NCBI GenBank assembly: GCA_903935585.1
Contig: CAIZSE010000026.1
Span: forward strand, 1-56,499
DNA: 56,499 nt
From: an uncultured Burkholderiales bacterium
GTDB taxonomy: Bacteria > Pseudomonadota > Gammaproteobacteria > Burkholderiales > Burkholderiaceae_C
Direction of reading: 5' to 3'
Positions 32,124 through 41,646 of the stretch are shown piece by piece (position 1 is the first letter of the stretch; each line of letters opens with the position of its first letter). The notes under the pieces were generated by a model that worked only from the letters and a program-made list of their open reading frames with translations, made no database searches and was not told the DNA's origin. The translations under genes and the position numbers were made by a program.

Positions 32124-35100
32124 TCAAGCCTGAACCGTGACTGGGGCTTCGTCATCCAGCCAATCGACTTTGTGCATCTTGCGAACCACTACAAATTCGT
32201 CACGGTTGGTGCCAATCGTCCCGTAGTAGTTGAAGCCGTAACTGAACTGGGCATAGCCGCCAATCATGTGGGTGGGCTTGGTCACAATGCGCGTGACCGA
32301 GTTGTGAATACCGCCGCGGATGCCCGTGATCTCTGAGCCCGGGGTGTTGATGGTTTTCTCTTGCGCGTGGTACATCATCACCATGCCCGGATTGACCCGC
32401 TGACTGACCACAGCACGAGCGGCAATGGCGCCGTTGCTGTTGAACAATTCGACCCAGTCGTTGTCGACAATGCCTGCACTGCGCGCATCGTCTTCGCTCA
32501 GCCAGATCACCGGTCCACCGCGATTCAGCGTCAACATGTGCAGGTTGTCGCTGTAAGTGCTGTGGATGCCCCACTTTTGGTGCGGCGTGATGAAATTAAG
32601 AGAAATTTCCTTGTTGCCGTTAGGTCGGCGATTGAGCATCTCGTCCACAGTCTTCAAGTCGACCGGTGGGCGATAGGTCGTCATGCCTTCACCAAAGGCC
32701 AGCATCCAGGGATGGTCCAGATAAAACTGTTGACGGCCTGTCAGCGTGCGCCACGGAATGTACTCGTGCACGTTGGTGTAGCCCGCGTTGTACGACACTT
32801 TTTCGCTCTCCAGACCCGACCAGGTGGGCGAACTGATGATCTTGCGCGGCTGAGCCTGAATATCGCGGAATCGAATTTTTTCATCTTCGCGGTGCAATGC
32901 CAGATGCGTGTGGTCACGCCCGGTGATCTTGCCCAGAGCCTCCCAAGCCTTCACGGCCACATGGCCGTTGGTCTCTGGGGCCAGTTGCAGCACCACCTCG
33001 CAGGCATCAATGTCGGTTTCGATTTTCGGCATGCCCTGTGTCACACCAGCCGCATGGACTTTGCCATTGAGTTCAGCCAATTGGCGCACTTCGTCCACGG
33101 TGTTCCAGCCAATGCCTTTGCCGCCGTTGCCCATCTTTTCCAACAACGGCCCCAATGCCGTGAAGCGCTTGTAGGTGTTGGGGTAATCGCGCTCGACCAC
33201 AGCAATCTGGGGCGCGGTCACGCCCGGAATCAATTCGCACTCACCCTTGCGCCACTCTTTCACGTCAAGGGCTTGCGCCAATTCGGCGGGCGTATCGTGC
33301 ATCAAGGGCGTCAGCATCAACTCTTTTTCAACCCCCAAGTGACCTACGCAGACTTCACTGAAAGCGTTGGCAAATCCTTTGTAAATTTCCCAATCACTCT
33401 TGCTCTGCCAAGCCGGGTCGACCGCGGTCGACAAAGGGTGAATGAAGGGATGCATGTCACTGGTGTTGAGATCGTTCTTTTCATACCAAGTGGCCGTGGG
33501 CAACACGATGTCCGAGTACAGACAGGTGGTGCTCATGCGAAAGTCCAAGGTCACCAACAAGTCCAGCTTGCCTTCGGGCGCCTGGTCATGCCACTGCACT
33601 TCTTTGGGTTTGGCCTCTTGGGCGCCCAGGTCCTTGCCCTGCACACCGTGCGAGGTGCCCAACAAATGCTTGAGGAAATACTCATGCCCTTTGCCTGATG
33701 AGCCCAAAATATTGGAACGCCAAACAAACATATTGCGCGGCCAGTTCAGCGGATGGTCCGGGTCTTCGCAGCTCATCTTCAGACTGCCATCCTTCAAGGC
33801 CTTGACCGCATAGTCTTTCGGATCCATGCCTTGGGCCTGCGCGTCTTTTACCACCTGCATCGGGTTGGTTTGCAGCTGCGGCGCACTCGGCAACCACCCC
33901 ATGCGTTCGGCACGCACGTTGTAATCGATCATGCTGCCGCCAAACTTGGATTTATCGGCCAAGGGGGACAAGATTTCTTCCACGCCGAGTCGCTCATAAC
34001 GCCACTGATCGGTGTGCGCGTAAAAGAAGCTGGTGCTGTTCATCTGGCGGGGTGGGCGCACCCAGTCCAGCGCAAAAGCCAGTGCGGTCCAACCGGTTTG
34101 TGGGCGCAGTTTTTCTTGACCCACATAGTGGGCCCAGCCACCGCCGCTTTGCCCAATGCAGCCGCACATCATCAACATGTTGATGATGCCGCGGTAGTTC
34201 ATGTCGCTGTGGTACCAGTGGTTCATCGCCGCACCGATGATGATCATGGATTTGCCGCGTGTTTTGTCGGCGTTGTCCGCAAATTGACGCGCCACCGCAA
34301 TCACCTGATCGCGCTTCACGCCTGTGATTTTTTCTTGCCATGCGGGGGTGTACGGTGCGTCATCGTCGTAGCTGGTGGCCGCCTCCTCGCCGGCAAGACC
34401 CCGTGCCACGCCGTAATTGGCAGCAGTCAGGTCAAACACCGTGGCGATCAGCGCATACCGCTCCTCACCGGCCTTGCCCAGCTTGATGCGGCGCACCGGC
34501 ACCTTGCGCACCAGCACGTCGTCAACGGCGCTGGCCTGCTTGTTGGCACTGAAGTTCGGGGTATCGATCCCGCCAAAGTAGGGGAACGCCACCTCGCCCA
34601 CTTCGAATTCGCTTCCCTCACCCTCCATCAAACTCAACTTGAGCTTGACCTCGCTGTCTCCTCGCGCCTCTTTGTTTTCTAAATTCCATTTGCCAGCGTC
34701 GCTGCGGCCCTCTGCGCCCCAACGGAAACCGATTGAGCCGTTGGGCAAGACCACGCGGTCCGTCTGGTCGAGTGCCACGGTTTTCCACTCGGGGTTGTTG
34801 TCTTGTCCCAACTTGCCATTGAAGTCGCTGGCGCGCAAATAACGCCCTGGCACATTGACCTTGCGGCCATCGGCCAGGGTGCGCTCTTCGAGTTGCACCA
34901 AATTGGGCATGTCCGTATAGCGGCGAACATAGTCGTCAAAGTAGGCGCTGCGCTTGTCAAAATAAAACTCTTTGAGAATCACATGGCCCATGGCCATGGC
35001 GATCGCCGCATCGGTGCCCTGCTTCGGGTGCATCCACAAATCGGCCAGTTTGCTGATCTCGGCATAGTCGGGCGTGATCGCCACGGTCTTGGCGCCTTTG

Positions 35101-35918
35101 TAGCGCACCTCGGTGAAAAAGTGGGCATCGGGCGTGCGCGTTTGCGGCACGTTGGAGCCCCAGGCAATGATGAAGGTGGAGTTGTACCAATCGGCCGATT
35201 CGGGCACATCGGTCTGTTCCCCCCAAACCTGCGGGCTGGCAGGTGGCAAATCGCAATACCAGTCGTAAAAGCTCATGCTGACGCCGCCGATCAACGACAA
35301 GTACCGGCTGCCTGCCGCGTAACTGATCATGGACATGGCCGGGATCGGTGAAAAACCGATGATGCGGTCAGCCCCGTATTTTTTGACGGTGTAAACGTTG
35401 GCACTGGCGATGATCTGGTTGACTTCCTCCCAAGTGCTGCGCACAAAGCCGCCCAGGCCGCGCTGCTTTTGCCATTCCAGTCGGGCATCGGCATTCTCGA
35501 CAATGCTGGCCCAGGCATCGACCGGACTCTTGGCCACGGCCAATGCCGCGCGCCAATGCTTGAGCAAGCGGGCGCGAATCATGGGGTACTTGACCCGATT
35601 GGCGCTGTAGAGGTACCAGGAGTAGGAGGCGCCCCTTGCACAACCGCGCGGCTCGTGATTCGGTAAATCTGGGCGCGTGCGCGGGTAATCTGTTTGCTGG
35701 GTTTCCCAAGTCACGATACCGCCCTTGACGTAGATCTTCCACGAGCAAGAGCCAGTGCAATTGACGCCGTGGGTGCTGCGCACAATTTTGTCGTGCGCCC
35801 AGCGGTCGCGGTAGGCATCTTCCCAGGTTCGGTCTTCGCCAGTGGTCACGCCGTACCCACCCGAAAAAGTCTCTTTGGGGTTTGAAAAATAATTCAGTCG
35901 ATCCAGAAAATGGCTCAT
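32124..35918 (-). CDS. narG: Respiratory nitrate reductase alpha subunit (molybdoenzyme)
   Basis: This 1264-residue catalytic subunit reduces nitrate to nitrite on the cytoplasmic face. The N-terminal FS0 cluster ligands are His50, Cys54, Cys58 (HGVNCTGSCSW) and Cys93 (EPRGCARGASYS), the histidine-type cluster of NarG. The molybdopterin-binding core includes NSTFIIAWGSNVPQTRTPDAHF; the Mo-ligating aspartate is expected slightly upstream of this, near SADW. The length is typical (about 1220-1260). There is no Tat signal, only the vestigial N-terminal motif bound by NarJ. GGAGAAAAA lies before the ATG. No molybdenum-cofactor genes are in the window. Confidence 0.97.
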   Translation of the reverse strand: MSHFLDRLNYFSNPKETFSGGYGVTTGEDRTWEDAYRDRWAHDKIVRSTHGVNCTGSCSWKIYVKGGIVTWETQQTDYPRTRPDLPNHEPRGCARGASYSWYLYSANRVKYPMIRARLLKHWRAALAVAKSPVDAWASIVENADARLEWQKQRGLGGFVRSTWEEVNQIIASANVYTVKKYGADRIIGFSPIPAMSMISYAAGSRYLSLIGGVSMSFYDWYCDLPPASPQVWGEQTDVPESADWYNSTFIIAWGSNVPQTRTPDAHFFTEVRYKGAKTVAITPDYAEISKLADLWMHPKQGTDAAIAMAMGHVILKEFYFDKRSAYFDDYVRRYTDMPNLVQLEERTLADGRKVNVPGRYLRASDFNGKLGQDNNPEWKTVALDQTDRVVLPNGSIGFRWGAEGRSDAGKWNLENKEARGDSEVKLKLSLMEGEGSEFEVGEVAFPYFGGIDTPNFSANKQASAVDDVLVRKVPVRRIKLGKAGEERYALIATVFDLTAANYGVARGLAGEEAATSYDDDAPYTPAWQEKITGVKRDQVIAVARQFADNADKTRGKSMIIIGAAMNHWYHSDMNYRGIINMLMMCGCIGQSGGGWAHYVGQEKLRPQTGWTALAFALDWVRPPRQMNSTSFFYAHTDQWRYERLGVEEILSPLADKSKFGGSMIDYNVRAERMGWLPSAPQLQTNPMQVVKDAQAQGMDPKDYAVKALKDGSLKMSCEDPDHPLNWPRNMFVWRSNILGSSGKGHEYFLKHLLGTSHGVQGKDLGAQEAKPKEVQWHDQAPEGKLDLLVTLDFRMSTTCLYSDIVLPTATWYEKNDLNTSDMHPFIHPLSTAVDPAWQSKSDWEIYKGFANAFSEVCVGHLGVEKELMLTPLMHDTPAELAQALDVKEWRKGECELIPGVTAPQIAVVERDYPNTYKRFTALGPLLEKMGNGGKGIGWNTVDEVRQLAELNGKVHAAGVTQGMPKIETDIDACEVVLQLAPETNGHVAVKAWEALGKITGRDHTHLALHREDEKIRFRDIQAQPRKIISSPTWSGLESEKVSYNAGYTNVHEYIPWRTLTGRQQFYLDHPWMLAFGEGMTTYRPPVDLKTVDEMLNRRPNGNKEISLNFITPHQKWGIHSTYSDNLHMLTLNRGGPVIWLSEDDARSAGIVDNDWVELFNSNGAIAARAVVSQRVNPGMVMMYHAQEKTINTPGSEITGIRGGIHNSVTRIVTKPTHMIGGYAQFSYGFNYYGTIGTNRDEFVVVRKMHKVDWLDDEAPVTVQA

Positions 35919-35976
35919 TTTTTCTCCAATTCAGCGGGGCCATTCAGACCCCTTTGCAAACAGTTCTCAAGCCGCC

Positions 35977-37617
35977 TCAAGGGTTGCGGATTTCTGCACC
36001 TGCACGCAGGTAGAACCACCAGTTCAACACCAGACACAAGGCGTAAAAGATGGCAAAGCCGTACATGGCGATTTGTGGTGTACCGGCCTTGATCTGGGCA
36101 CCAATCACCACGGGGGCAATGAAAGCGCCGTATGCGGCTATGGCCGATGTCCAACCCAACACGGGACCCGCTTGGGTGCGGTCAAAGAGCACGCCAATGG
36201 TGCGAAAGGTGGAGCCGTTACCAATCCCGCTGGCGGTAAACAACACAATGAACAGCGCCATGAAGGGCATGAAATACTGTTCAGGCGTGGCAGATCCATA
36301 AGCCAGCAACATCACATAACCCACGGCGACCGAGGCCAGCACCATCACCGCCGAGATGACTTGCGTGACGATGGAGCCACCAATCTTGTCCGACACCCAG
36401 CCACCAATGGGGCGCACCAAAGCGCCGATGAACGGACCGATCCAGGCATAAGTCAGAGCCGAGGGTGCGTGCGGGTTCTTCAGGGTGTGCTGCATGATGC
36501 CGGCCGCATCGGGCACATGGCTAATGCCGAAGATCACCGTGATGGACAGGGGCAGCGCCATCGAAAAGCCGATGAAGGAACCGAAGGTCACGATGTACAA
36601 GAGCGTCAGCGACCAGGTGTGCTTGTTCTTAAAGATGGCGAACTGCTTGGCAATGTTGTCCTTCATGGCACCAAATGCGGCCAGCCTCATCAACATCAGC
36701 GTGCTGAACACAATCAGCGGCATGGCAAGCCACATGTTCAAGATGCCCAAGCCCGTGGGTGCGGGCAGGTAAAGGTACAAACCCAGACCGGCCGGAACAA
36801 ATGAAAGGGTGTAGAGCCAGATGATCTTGATGAAGGCCGAAATGGTGCCGCCACTGTCGGGCGTCACTGTATTCAGGTTGTTCATGCCGAAATAGGCCAG
36901 CACCGACAAGGGAATGAGCGACAGCAGCCAGGCAAAGCCGGCGTTCTGAATCCAGGTGGGTGTTCCCGCCAAAATCTTGCCCAAAATCCAGCCACTGTCT
37001 TTGACCAGCACCATGGAATCGCCACCCATGCCGCCGAAAAGGCTCATGGTCATCACCAGTGGGATCACGATCTGCATGGTGGTCACACCAAAGTTTCCCA
37101 GACCGGCATTCAGGCCAAGCGCCGTGCCCTGCAGGCGCTTGGGGAAGAAGGTGCTGATGTTGGACATGGAGCTGGCAAAGTTGCCACCACCCACGCCTGA
37201 CCACAGCGCCATCAACTGAAAGGCCCAAAGCGGCCATTCCGGGTGCTGCAGCACAATGCCGGTCCCCATCGCAGGTGCCAGCAGCATGGCCGTCGTCAGG
37301 AAGATGGTGTTGCGGCCACCGGCCACGCGGATCAAAAAGGAGGCCGGGATGCGCATGGTGGCACCGGCCAGACCGGCAATGGCGGTCAGCGAGAACAACT
37401 CGGCCTGGGTGAATGGGAAGCCCAGGTTGAGCATCTGCACGGTGATGATGCCCCACATGCCCCAGATGGCGAAGCCGCAGAGCAAAGCCGGCACCGAGAT
37501 CCACAGGTTGCGGTAAGCAATTTTTTTACCCGTGCTTTCCCAAAACTGTTCATCTTCGGGACGCCAGTCGTGGATGTCTGCAGAGTTGGTGGCTACAGGT
37601 GCCGAATAGAGTTTCAT
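35977..37617 (-). CDS. narK2: NarK2-type nitrate/nitrite transporter
   Basis: This 546-residue major facilitator has about twelve membrane segments and the NarK signatures GVGGGNFASSMSNISTFFPK and GIGNGSTFRTIG, the glycine-rich nitrate motifs on helices 5 and 11. NarK2-type proteins exchange nitrate for nitrite. It is longer than the usual roughly 460 residues because of an extended polar N-terminus and a longer central loop. It follows narK1 by 21 bases and precedes narG by 58. AGGAAA precedes the ATG. Confidence 0.93.
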   Translation of the reverse strand: MKLYSAPVATNSADIHDWRPEDEQFWESTGKKIAYRNLWISVPALLCGFAIWGMWGIITVQMLNLGFPFTQAELFSLTAIAGLAGATMRIPASFLIRVAGGRNTIFLTTAMLLAPAMGTGIVLQHPEWPLWAFQLMALWSGVGGGNFASSMSNISTFFPKRLQGTALGLNAGLGNFGVTTMQIVIPLVMTMSLFGGMGGDSMVLVKDSGWILGKILAGTPTWIQNAGFAWLLSLIPLSVLAYFGMNNLNTVTPDSGGTISAFIKIIWLYTLSFVPAGLGLYLYLPAPTGLGILNMWLAMPLIVFSTLMLMRLAAFGAMKDNIAKQFAIFKNKHTWSLTLLYIVTFGSFIGFSMALPLSITVIFGISHVPDAAGIMQHTLKNPHAPSALTYAWIGPFIGALVRPIGGWVSDKIGGSIVTQVISAVMVLASVAVGYVMLLAYGSATPEQYFMPFMALFIVLFTASGIGNGSTFRTIGVLFDRTQAGPVLGWTSAIAAYGAFIAPVVIGAQIKAGTPQIAMYGFAIFYALCLVLNWWFYLRAGAEIRNP

Positions 37618-37638
37618 GGGTTTTCCTTTGCTTGGGGT

Positions 37639-38916
37639 TCAGGCACGCAAGCCGGGTTGTGTGATGTCGGCGGGGGCTTGGCCCATCACGTCAGTGCGGC
37701 GCACTTCGGTCCAGTACATCCAGATGAGCGAAACCCAGACCACGCCGTACATCAGCATGAAAGCGCTGCTGCGCACGCCCGTCAGATCGACCAGGGCCCC
37801 AAACAAAATGGGCAGGACAAATCCGCCCAAGCCCCCTGCCAAACCCACGATGCCGCTGATGGCACCAATGTTGTCTGGATAGTCATTGGCGATGTACTTG
37901 AAGACACTGGCTTTGCCAAAGGCAAACGCAATGCCCAAAATGAACATCAGTCCGGTGAAGGTGTAAACATTCAGGCCGATGACGAAGGTCTTCGGCCCGG
38001 TGACCGTGGCAATGGTGAACTCGGTTTGCGGATAAGACAGCAAAAACAAGCAGATCCAGCTGACCCACAACACCCACCAGGTGACGCCGTGCGCACCGTA
38101 TTTGTCGCTGAGCACGCCACCCACCGCGCGCAACACGCCACCCGGCAAGGAAAAACAGGCGGCCAGCAAAGCGGCCACCCGAATGTCCAAGCCGTATTCG
38201 CCGATGTAGTACTGCACCATCCACAAGGCCAGCGCCACATAGCCACCAAACACGATGCTGTAGTACTGGCAGTACTTGAGCACGCGAGGGTCTTTGAGCG
38301 TTTTGATCTGTTCGGTGAACGACACCTGGCTGCGCACCAGGTGCGAGGGCTCGCTGTGGCTGAACAGCCAGAACAACACCACCGTGCCCGCCATGATGAC
38401 CGCATACACCTGCGGCACGGCGGCCCAGCCAAAAGCCACAAGAATCACAGGTGCCAGAAACTTGTTGACAGCCGAGCCTGAGTTGCCTGCGCCGTAAACG
38501 CCCATGGCCATGCCTTGCTGCTTTTTTGGAAACCAGCGAGCCACATAAGGTGTGCCAACCGAAAACGAGCCCCCGGCCAGACCGACAAACAGGCCAATGG
38601 TCAAAAAATGCCAGTAATCGGTGGCATACGACATGAGCCAGATGGCAGGCACTGTGATCGCCATCAGCGCGGTCATGACAATGCGCCCACCGTAGCGGTC
38701 AGTCCAGATGCCCAGCGGAACCCTCACCAGCGATCCGGTCAACACCGGCATGGCCATCAGCAAACCAAACTGGGTGGCGTTGAGGTCCAGCATCTTTTTG
38801 ATCGGCACACCGATCACGCCAAACATCATCCAAACCATGAAACAGACTGTGAAGGCCAGGGTGCTGACAATCAGCACGGACCAGGCTTTGCGCTGTTGGA
38901 TCAACTCACTCGCCAT
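37639..38916 (-). CDS. narK1: NarK1-type nitrate transporter
   Basis: This 425-residue MFS protein has LAFTVCFMVWMMFGVIGVPI as its first membrane helix. It has VRVPLGIWTDRYGGR as the loop 2-3 motif, GLAGGSFSVGTPYVARWFP as the first nitrate signature, and GLAGGLGGFVLPILFG as the second. NarK1-type proteins import nitrate, probably with protons, before nitrite is available for exchange. It is the first gene of the long nar transcript and has a GGAG site. An FNR-type dyad lies 133 bases upstream. Confidence 0.92.
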   Translation of the reverse strand: MASELIQQRKAWSVLIVSTLAFTVCFMVWMMFGVIGVPIKKMLDLNATQFGLLMAMPVLTGSLVRVPLGIWTDRYGGRIVMTALMAITVPAIWLMSYATDYWHFLTIGLFVGLAGGSFSVGTPYVARWFPKKQQGMAMGVYGAGNSGSAVNKFLAPVILVAFGWAAVPQVYAVIMAGTVVLFWLFSHSEPSHLVRSQVSFTEQIKTLKDPRVLKYCQYYSIVFGGYVALALWMVQYYIGEYGLDIRVAALLAACFSLPGGVLRAVGGVLSDKYGAHGVTWWVLWVSWICLFLLSYPQTEFTIATVTGPKTFVIGLNVYTFTGLMFILGIAFAFGKASVFKYIANDYPDNIGAISGIVGLAGGLGGFVLPILFGALVDLTGVRSSAFMLMYGVVWVSLIWMYWTEVRRTDVMGQAPADITQPGLRA

Positions 38917-39048
38917 ATTGATTCTCCAAACTCATGCCATGAGTGTGGTTTTTTGGCGCAGCTTTGGATATCCACCTGAAGCTTAACTAGCCCCCAAGCA
39001 AAAGGAGGATGAAGTACTGGCCTTCAACCTCCCAAGGAACTATCAAAT

Positions 39049-39062
39049 TTGATGCATATCAA
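39049..39062. promoter_or_regulatory. Perfect FNR/Anr box upstream of narK1K2GHJI
   Basis: TTGAT-GCAT-ATCAA matches the FNR consensus TTGATNNNNATCAA at all ten defined positions. Its right end overlaps the narL stop codon (39061-39059). A class II FNR promoter would start transcription around 39014 on the minus strand, leaving a leader of about 100 bases before narK1. This is strong evidence for anaerobic induction of the nar operon. Confidence 0.8.
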
Positions 39063-39739
39063 CTCAAGCCATTACCAGCAGCAAAAATGGCGATTTGAAC
39101 GCGGGATGTCAGGTTCATTTTTTTGAAAATATGCTGAATGTGGATCTTCACCGTGGTTTCGGCAATGTCCAGATCGCGCGCTATTTGCTTGTTGCTCAGG
39201 CTCTTGGCCACCAGAAAGAAAATGCCTTTTTCGCGGGGCGATAGTTTTTCCAATTCCTGCAAGGGCTTGTTTGGGGCAAGCATGCCGGTCGAAACTGCGG
39301 GTGTACCTGGTGGCTGTCGCAAGCCCGTCACCAGTTTGTTCAGCATGGCCGGGCTGATCACCGAGTGCCCATCGTGCACCTGAACCAAGGCATCACACAG
39401 TTGCTCTGTCTCTGCAGTTTTCAGCAGATAGCCATCGGCACCATTTTGCAAAGCTTTGGACAAGTCTTCTTCGTCCTCACTCACCGTGAGCATCAAAATG
39501 CGCAGGTCTGGGCAGGCGTCTTTGAACGCGACAATGGCATCCACACCTTTGACACCAGGCAAATGGTTGTCCAGCAGCATCAGGTCGGGCTGAACTTTGC
39601 TCAGCACGCGAAAGGCTTCGCCCACATCACCGGCCTCGCCCACGATATGAAAGCGCTCATCCTGCGAGAGCAAGGCGATCAGGCCCCGACGGAACAAAGT
39701 GTGGTCATCGACCACGAGGAGTTGAATGGCTTTGGTCAT
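39059..39739 (-). CDS. narL: Nitrate/nitrite response regulator NarL
   Basis: This 226-residue protein has a receiver domain with the acidic pair VVDDH (D11, D12) and phosphoacceptor Asp57 (LMLLDNHLPG), then the lysine near LLKTAE. The C-terminal LuxR-type helix-turn-helix runs from about 160: LSPREKGIFFLVAKSLSNKQIARDL (in two parts), AETTVKIHIQHIFKKM. It is activated by the NarX kinase encoded immediately upstream (ATGA overlap). Its target promoters presumably include narK1, although no clear NarL heptamer array was recognised. Confidence 0.94.
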   Translation of the reverse strand: MTKAIQLLVVDDHTLFRRGLIALLSQDERFHIVGEAGDVGEAFRVLSKVQPDLMLLDNHLPGVKGVDAIVAFKDACPDLRILMLTVSEDEEDLSKALQNGADGYLLKTAETEQLCDALVQVHDGHSVISPAMLNKLVTGLRQPPGTPAVSTGMLAPNKPLQELEKLSPREKGIFFLVAKSLSNKQIARDLDIAETTVKIHIQHIFKKMNLTSRVQIAIFAAGNGLS

Positions 39740-41646
39740 GGCTCAGAGGACAGATCGGCTGTCAGGGTCAATTTGGTTTTGGGTGGCAAGCTGGTAGGCA
39801 CACGCAGTGTCACCGTGGTGCCCTGCCCCACTGCGGAGTCAATGGCCACAGTGGCACCGATCTGGTCGGCACGCTCGCGCATGATTTTCAGGCCCACTTG
39901 CAATTCGCTGCGCTGGCTTCCTTCGTTAAAACCCGCGCCATCGTCACGCACAAGAAAACGCCAGGGCTCGCCCTTGTGGATTTCAATCTCTACACCCCGG
40001 GCACCTGCGTGCTTGCGCACATTCGACAGGGCCTCCTGCAAAACATGCAATACATGAATCTGCACATCCTGCGGCAATGACAGCCCCTCGCCCGTGACTT
40101 TGCGGCTGACCTGCAAACCCGTCTGGTGCTGGAATTTTTGCAGCGTTTCCTGCACAGCCTGGTCGATGTCATCGGCCTGCGTGCGGGTCCGAAAATGCAG
40201 CAACAATTCGCGCACATCGGCAATGCTTTCCTTCAAGCCGCTGTCGAGTTCACCCAGGGCCGTGGCAGTTTTTCCACCGTCATTTTTTGAAATAGCTGTG
40301 CGCAGCAGCTGCACCTGGATCTTCAGAAAGGCCAACGACTGCGCAATGGAGTCGTGCAACTCACGCGCCAGCAAGGAGCGTTCACCTGCAATCGCCGCTT
40401 CTCGATCCAGCGCCACGGCGCGCAGACCCTCTACTGCGATGGCCAAGTGGCTGGCAAGAGTGTCCATCAACTCCAGCTCTTCGGCCGCCAAACTGACTTG
40501 GCTTTTGTAGAACAGGTTGATTTCACCCAGTAGCTTGTTGTGCATGCGAACGGGCACCGAGACCATGCCCACATAACCCATGCGGGCGCAGTGCTGCAAA
40601 GGTGCCACGTCGCTGTTCAAAATCGGGATCACCCGTGAACGGGCATTAGGCCCTGGTTGGCCACAAGCGCAAACCCCGGCTTTGAGGCACTTTTCTTCTT
40701 CCTGCATGACCTGTGGGAACTCATCCGAGGCCAGCAACAACAGCTTGCTGGCATCTTCACCCGACCAGCGCAAGGCAATCGCATCGGCCTTGACCAGGCG
40801 CCGCACCCGCTGGGCAAAACCCTGCGTCAATTCGTGCAATTCATTGGCCTGTGACAAAAAGGCACTGACCCCGTACAGGGCTTCGAGTCGCTCTTTTTGC
40901 GCCGCAATTCGCTGGGTTTTGGCCGCCACCTGGGCTTCCAGATTGCCGTAGAGAGATTGCAAGGTGGCCGCCATGCGGTTAAAACCTGAAGCCACCTGAC
41001 CAAACTCGTCGTTCGAAACCACATCGACTCGCGCAGAAAACTGGGCCGCCTCGATTTTTCGCAAGCCATCGCGCAGATTGCTCAGCGGGTTGATCACATA
41101 CATATAACCCGTGTAGAGCATGACCACCGCCCCGCCAATGGCCAGCGCCATCATCACGAACTGGAACAGGTTGAGGATCGCCGTCAAACTGGCCATCTGG
41201 GCTTCGATCGACAGCACGAATCGGTCAATCGCCACCAGGAAAGTGTTGGCGTGCTTTACCAGACTGGCATGGTCCAGTGAAGGACTGGCCAGAAATCGGG
41301 TTTTCTGGTTGTGCCACAAACGGTCCACCTCGTTGTAGCGCTGCCTGACCTCCGGGTCCCAGGGCACAAACAAGGGGCGGGAGGCATCGCCGTTTTTGAG
41401 CACCTGCATGCTCAGGTCGAATTCCCGGGTCAAGGTCTCGATTTGCGGCGTAGGCAGCTGTGCCTGCACCTCACTGGTCAGGCGCCAGGTTTGCATGCGC
41501 ATGCGTCCGGCTTCGTTCAGCGCGGCCGCGCCACCACTGAGTTTCCAGGTCACCCACAAGGTCAGACCAATCGAGATCAGGGCGAGCACCAACAAGCCTG
41601 CACCGATGCGCACCAGTTTGGCCGAGAGGGAGGCGGTGTTCCTCAT
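39736..41646 (-). CDS. narX: Nitrate/nitrite sensor histidine kinase NarX
   Basis: This 636-residue membrane kinase has TM1 at about 12-33 and a periplasmic domain opening with the P-box-like GGAAALNEAGRMRMQTWRLT (38-57), which binds nitrate in NarX. TM2 is at about 157-185, followed by HAMP and a GAF-like central module (about 250-410) with Cys320, Cys326, Cys328 and Cys353. The HisKA_3 segment has phosphoacceptor His431 (AREL-HDSIAQS), and the ATPase has DDGAGF. The cysteine cluster resembles the central module seen in NarX proteins. The start at 41646 overlaps the nsrR stop (ATGA). The same frame open to 42195 only re-reads nsrR. The gene overlaps narL at its end. Confidence 0.93.
   Translation of the reverse strand: MRNTASLSAKLVRIGAGLLVLALISIGLTLWVTWKLSGGAAALNEAGRMRMQTWRLTSEVQAQLPTPQIETLTREFDLSMQVLKNGDASRPLFVPWDPEVRQRYNEVDRLWHNQKTRFLASPSLDHASLVKHANTFLVAIDRFVLSIEAQMASLTAILNLFQFVMMALAIGGAVVMLYTGYMYVINPLSNLRDGLRKIEAAQFSARVDVVSNDEFGQVASGFNRMAATLQSLYGNLEAQVAAKTQRIAAQKERLEALYGVSAFLSQANELHELTQGFAQRVRRLVKADAIALRWSGEDASKLLLLASDEFPQVMQEEEKCLKAGVCACGQPGPNARSRVIPILNSDVAPLQHCARMGYVGMVSVPVRMHNKLLGEINLFYKSQVSLAAEELELMDTLASHLAIAVEGLRAVALDREAAIAGERSLLARELHDSIAQSLAFLKIQVQLLRTAISKNDGGKTATALGELDSGLKESIADVRELLLHFRTRTQADDIDQAVQETLQKFQHQTGLQVSRKVTGEGLSLPQDVQIHVLHVLQEALSNVRKHAGARGVEIEIHKGEPWRFLVRDDGAGFNEGSQRSELQVGLKIMRERADQIGATVAIDSAVGQGTTVTLRVPTSLPPKTKLTLTADLSSEP

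Noticed and set aside
32361..33698. 445-residue open frame antisense to narG
   Set aside because: Composition follows the complementary codon pattern of a GC-rich gene, and it has no family-like motif; narG itself is unambiguous. The same holds for long antisense frames across narH (30826-32133), the RND gene (20329-21822, 21829-23154) and lon (15083-16279).
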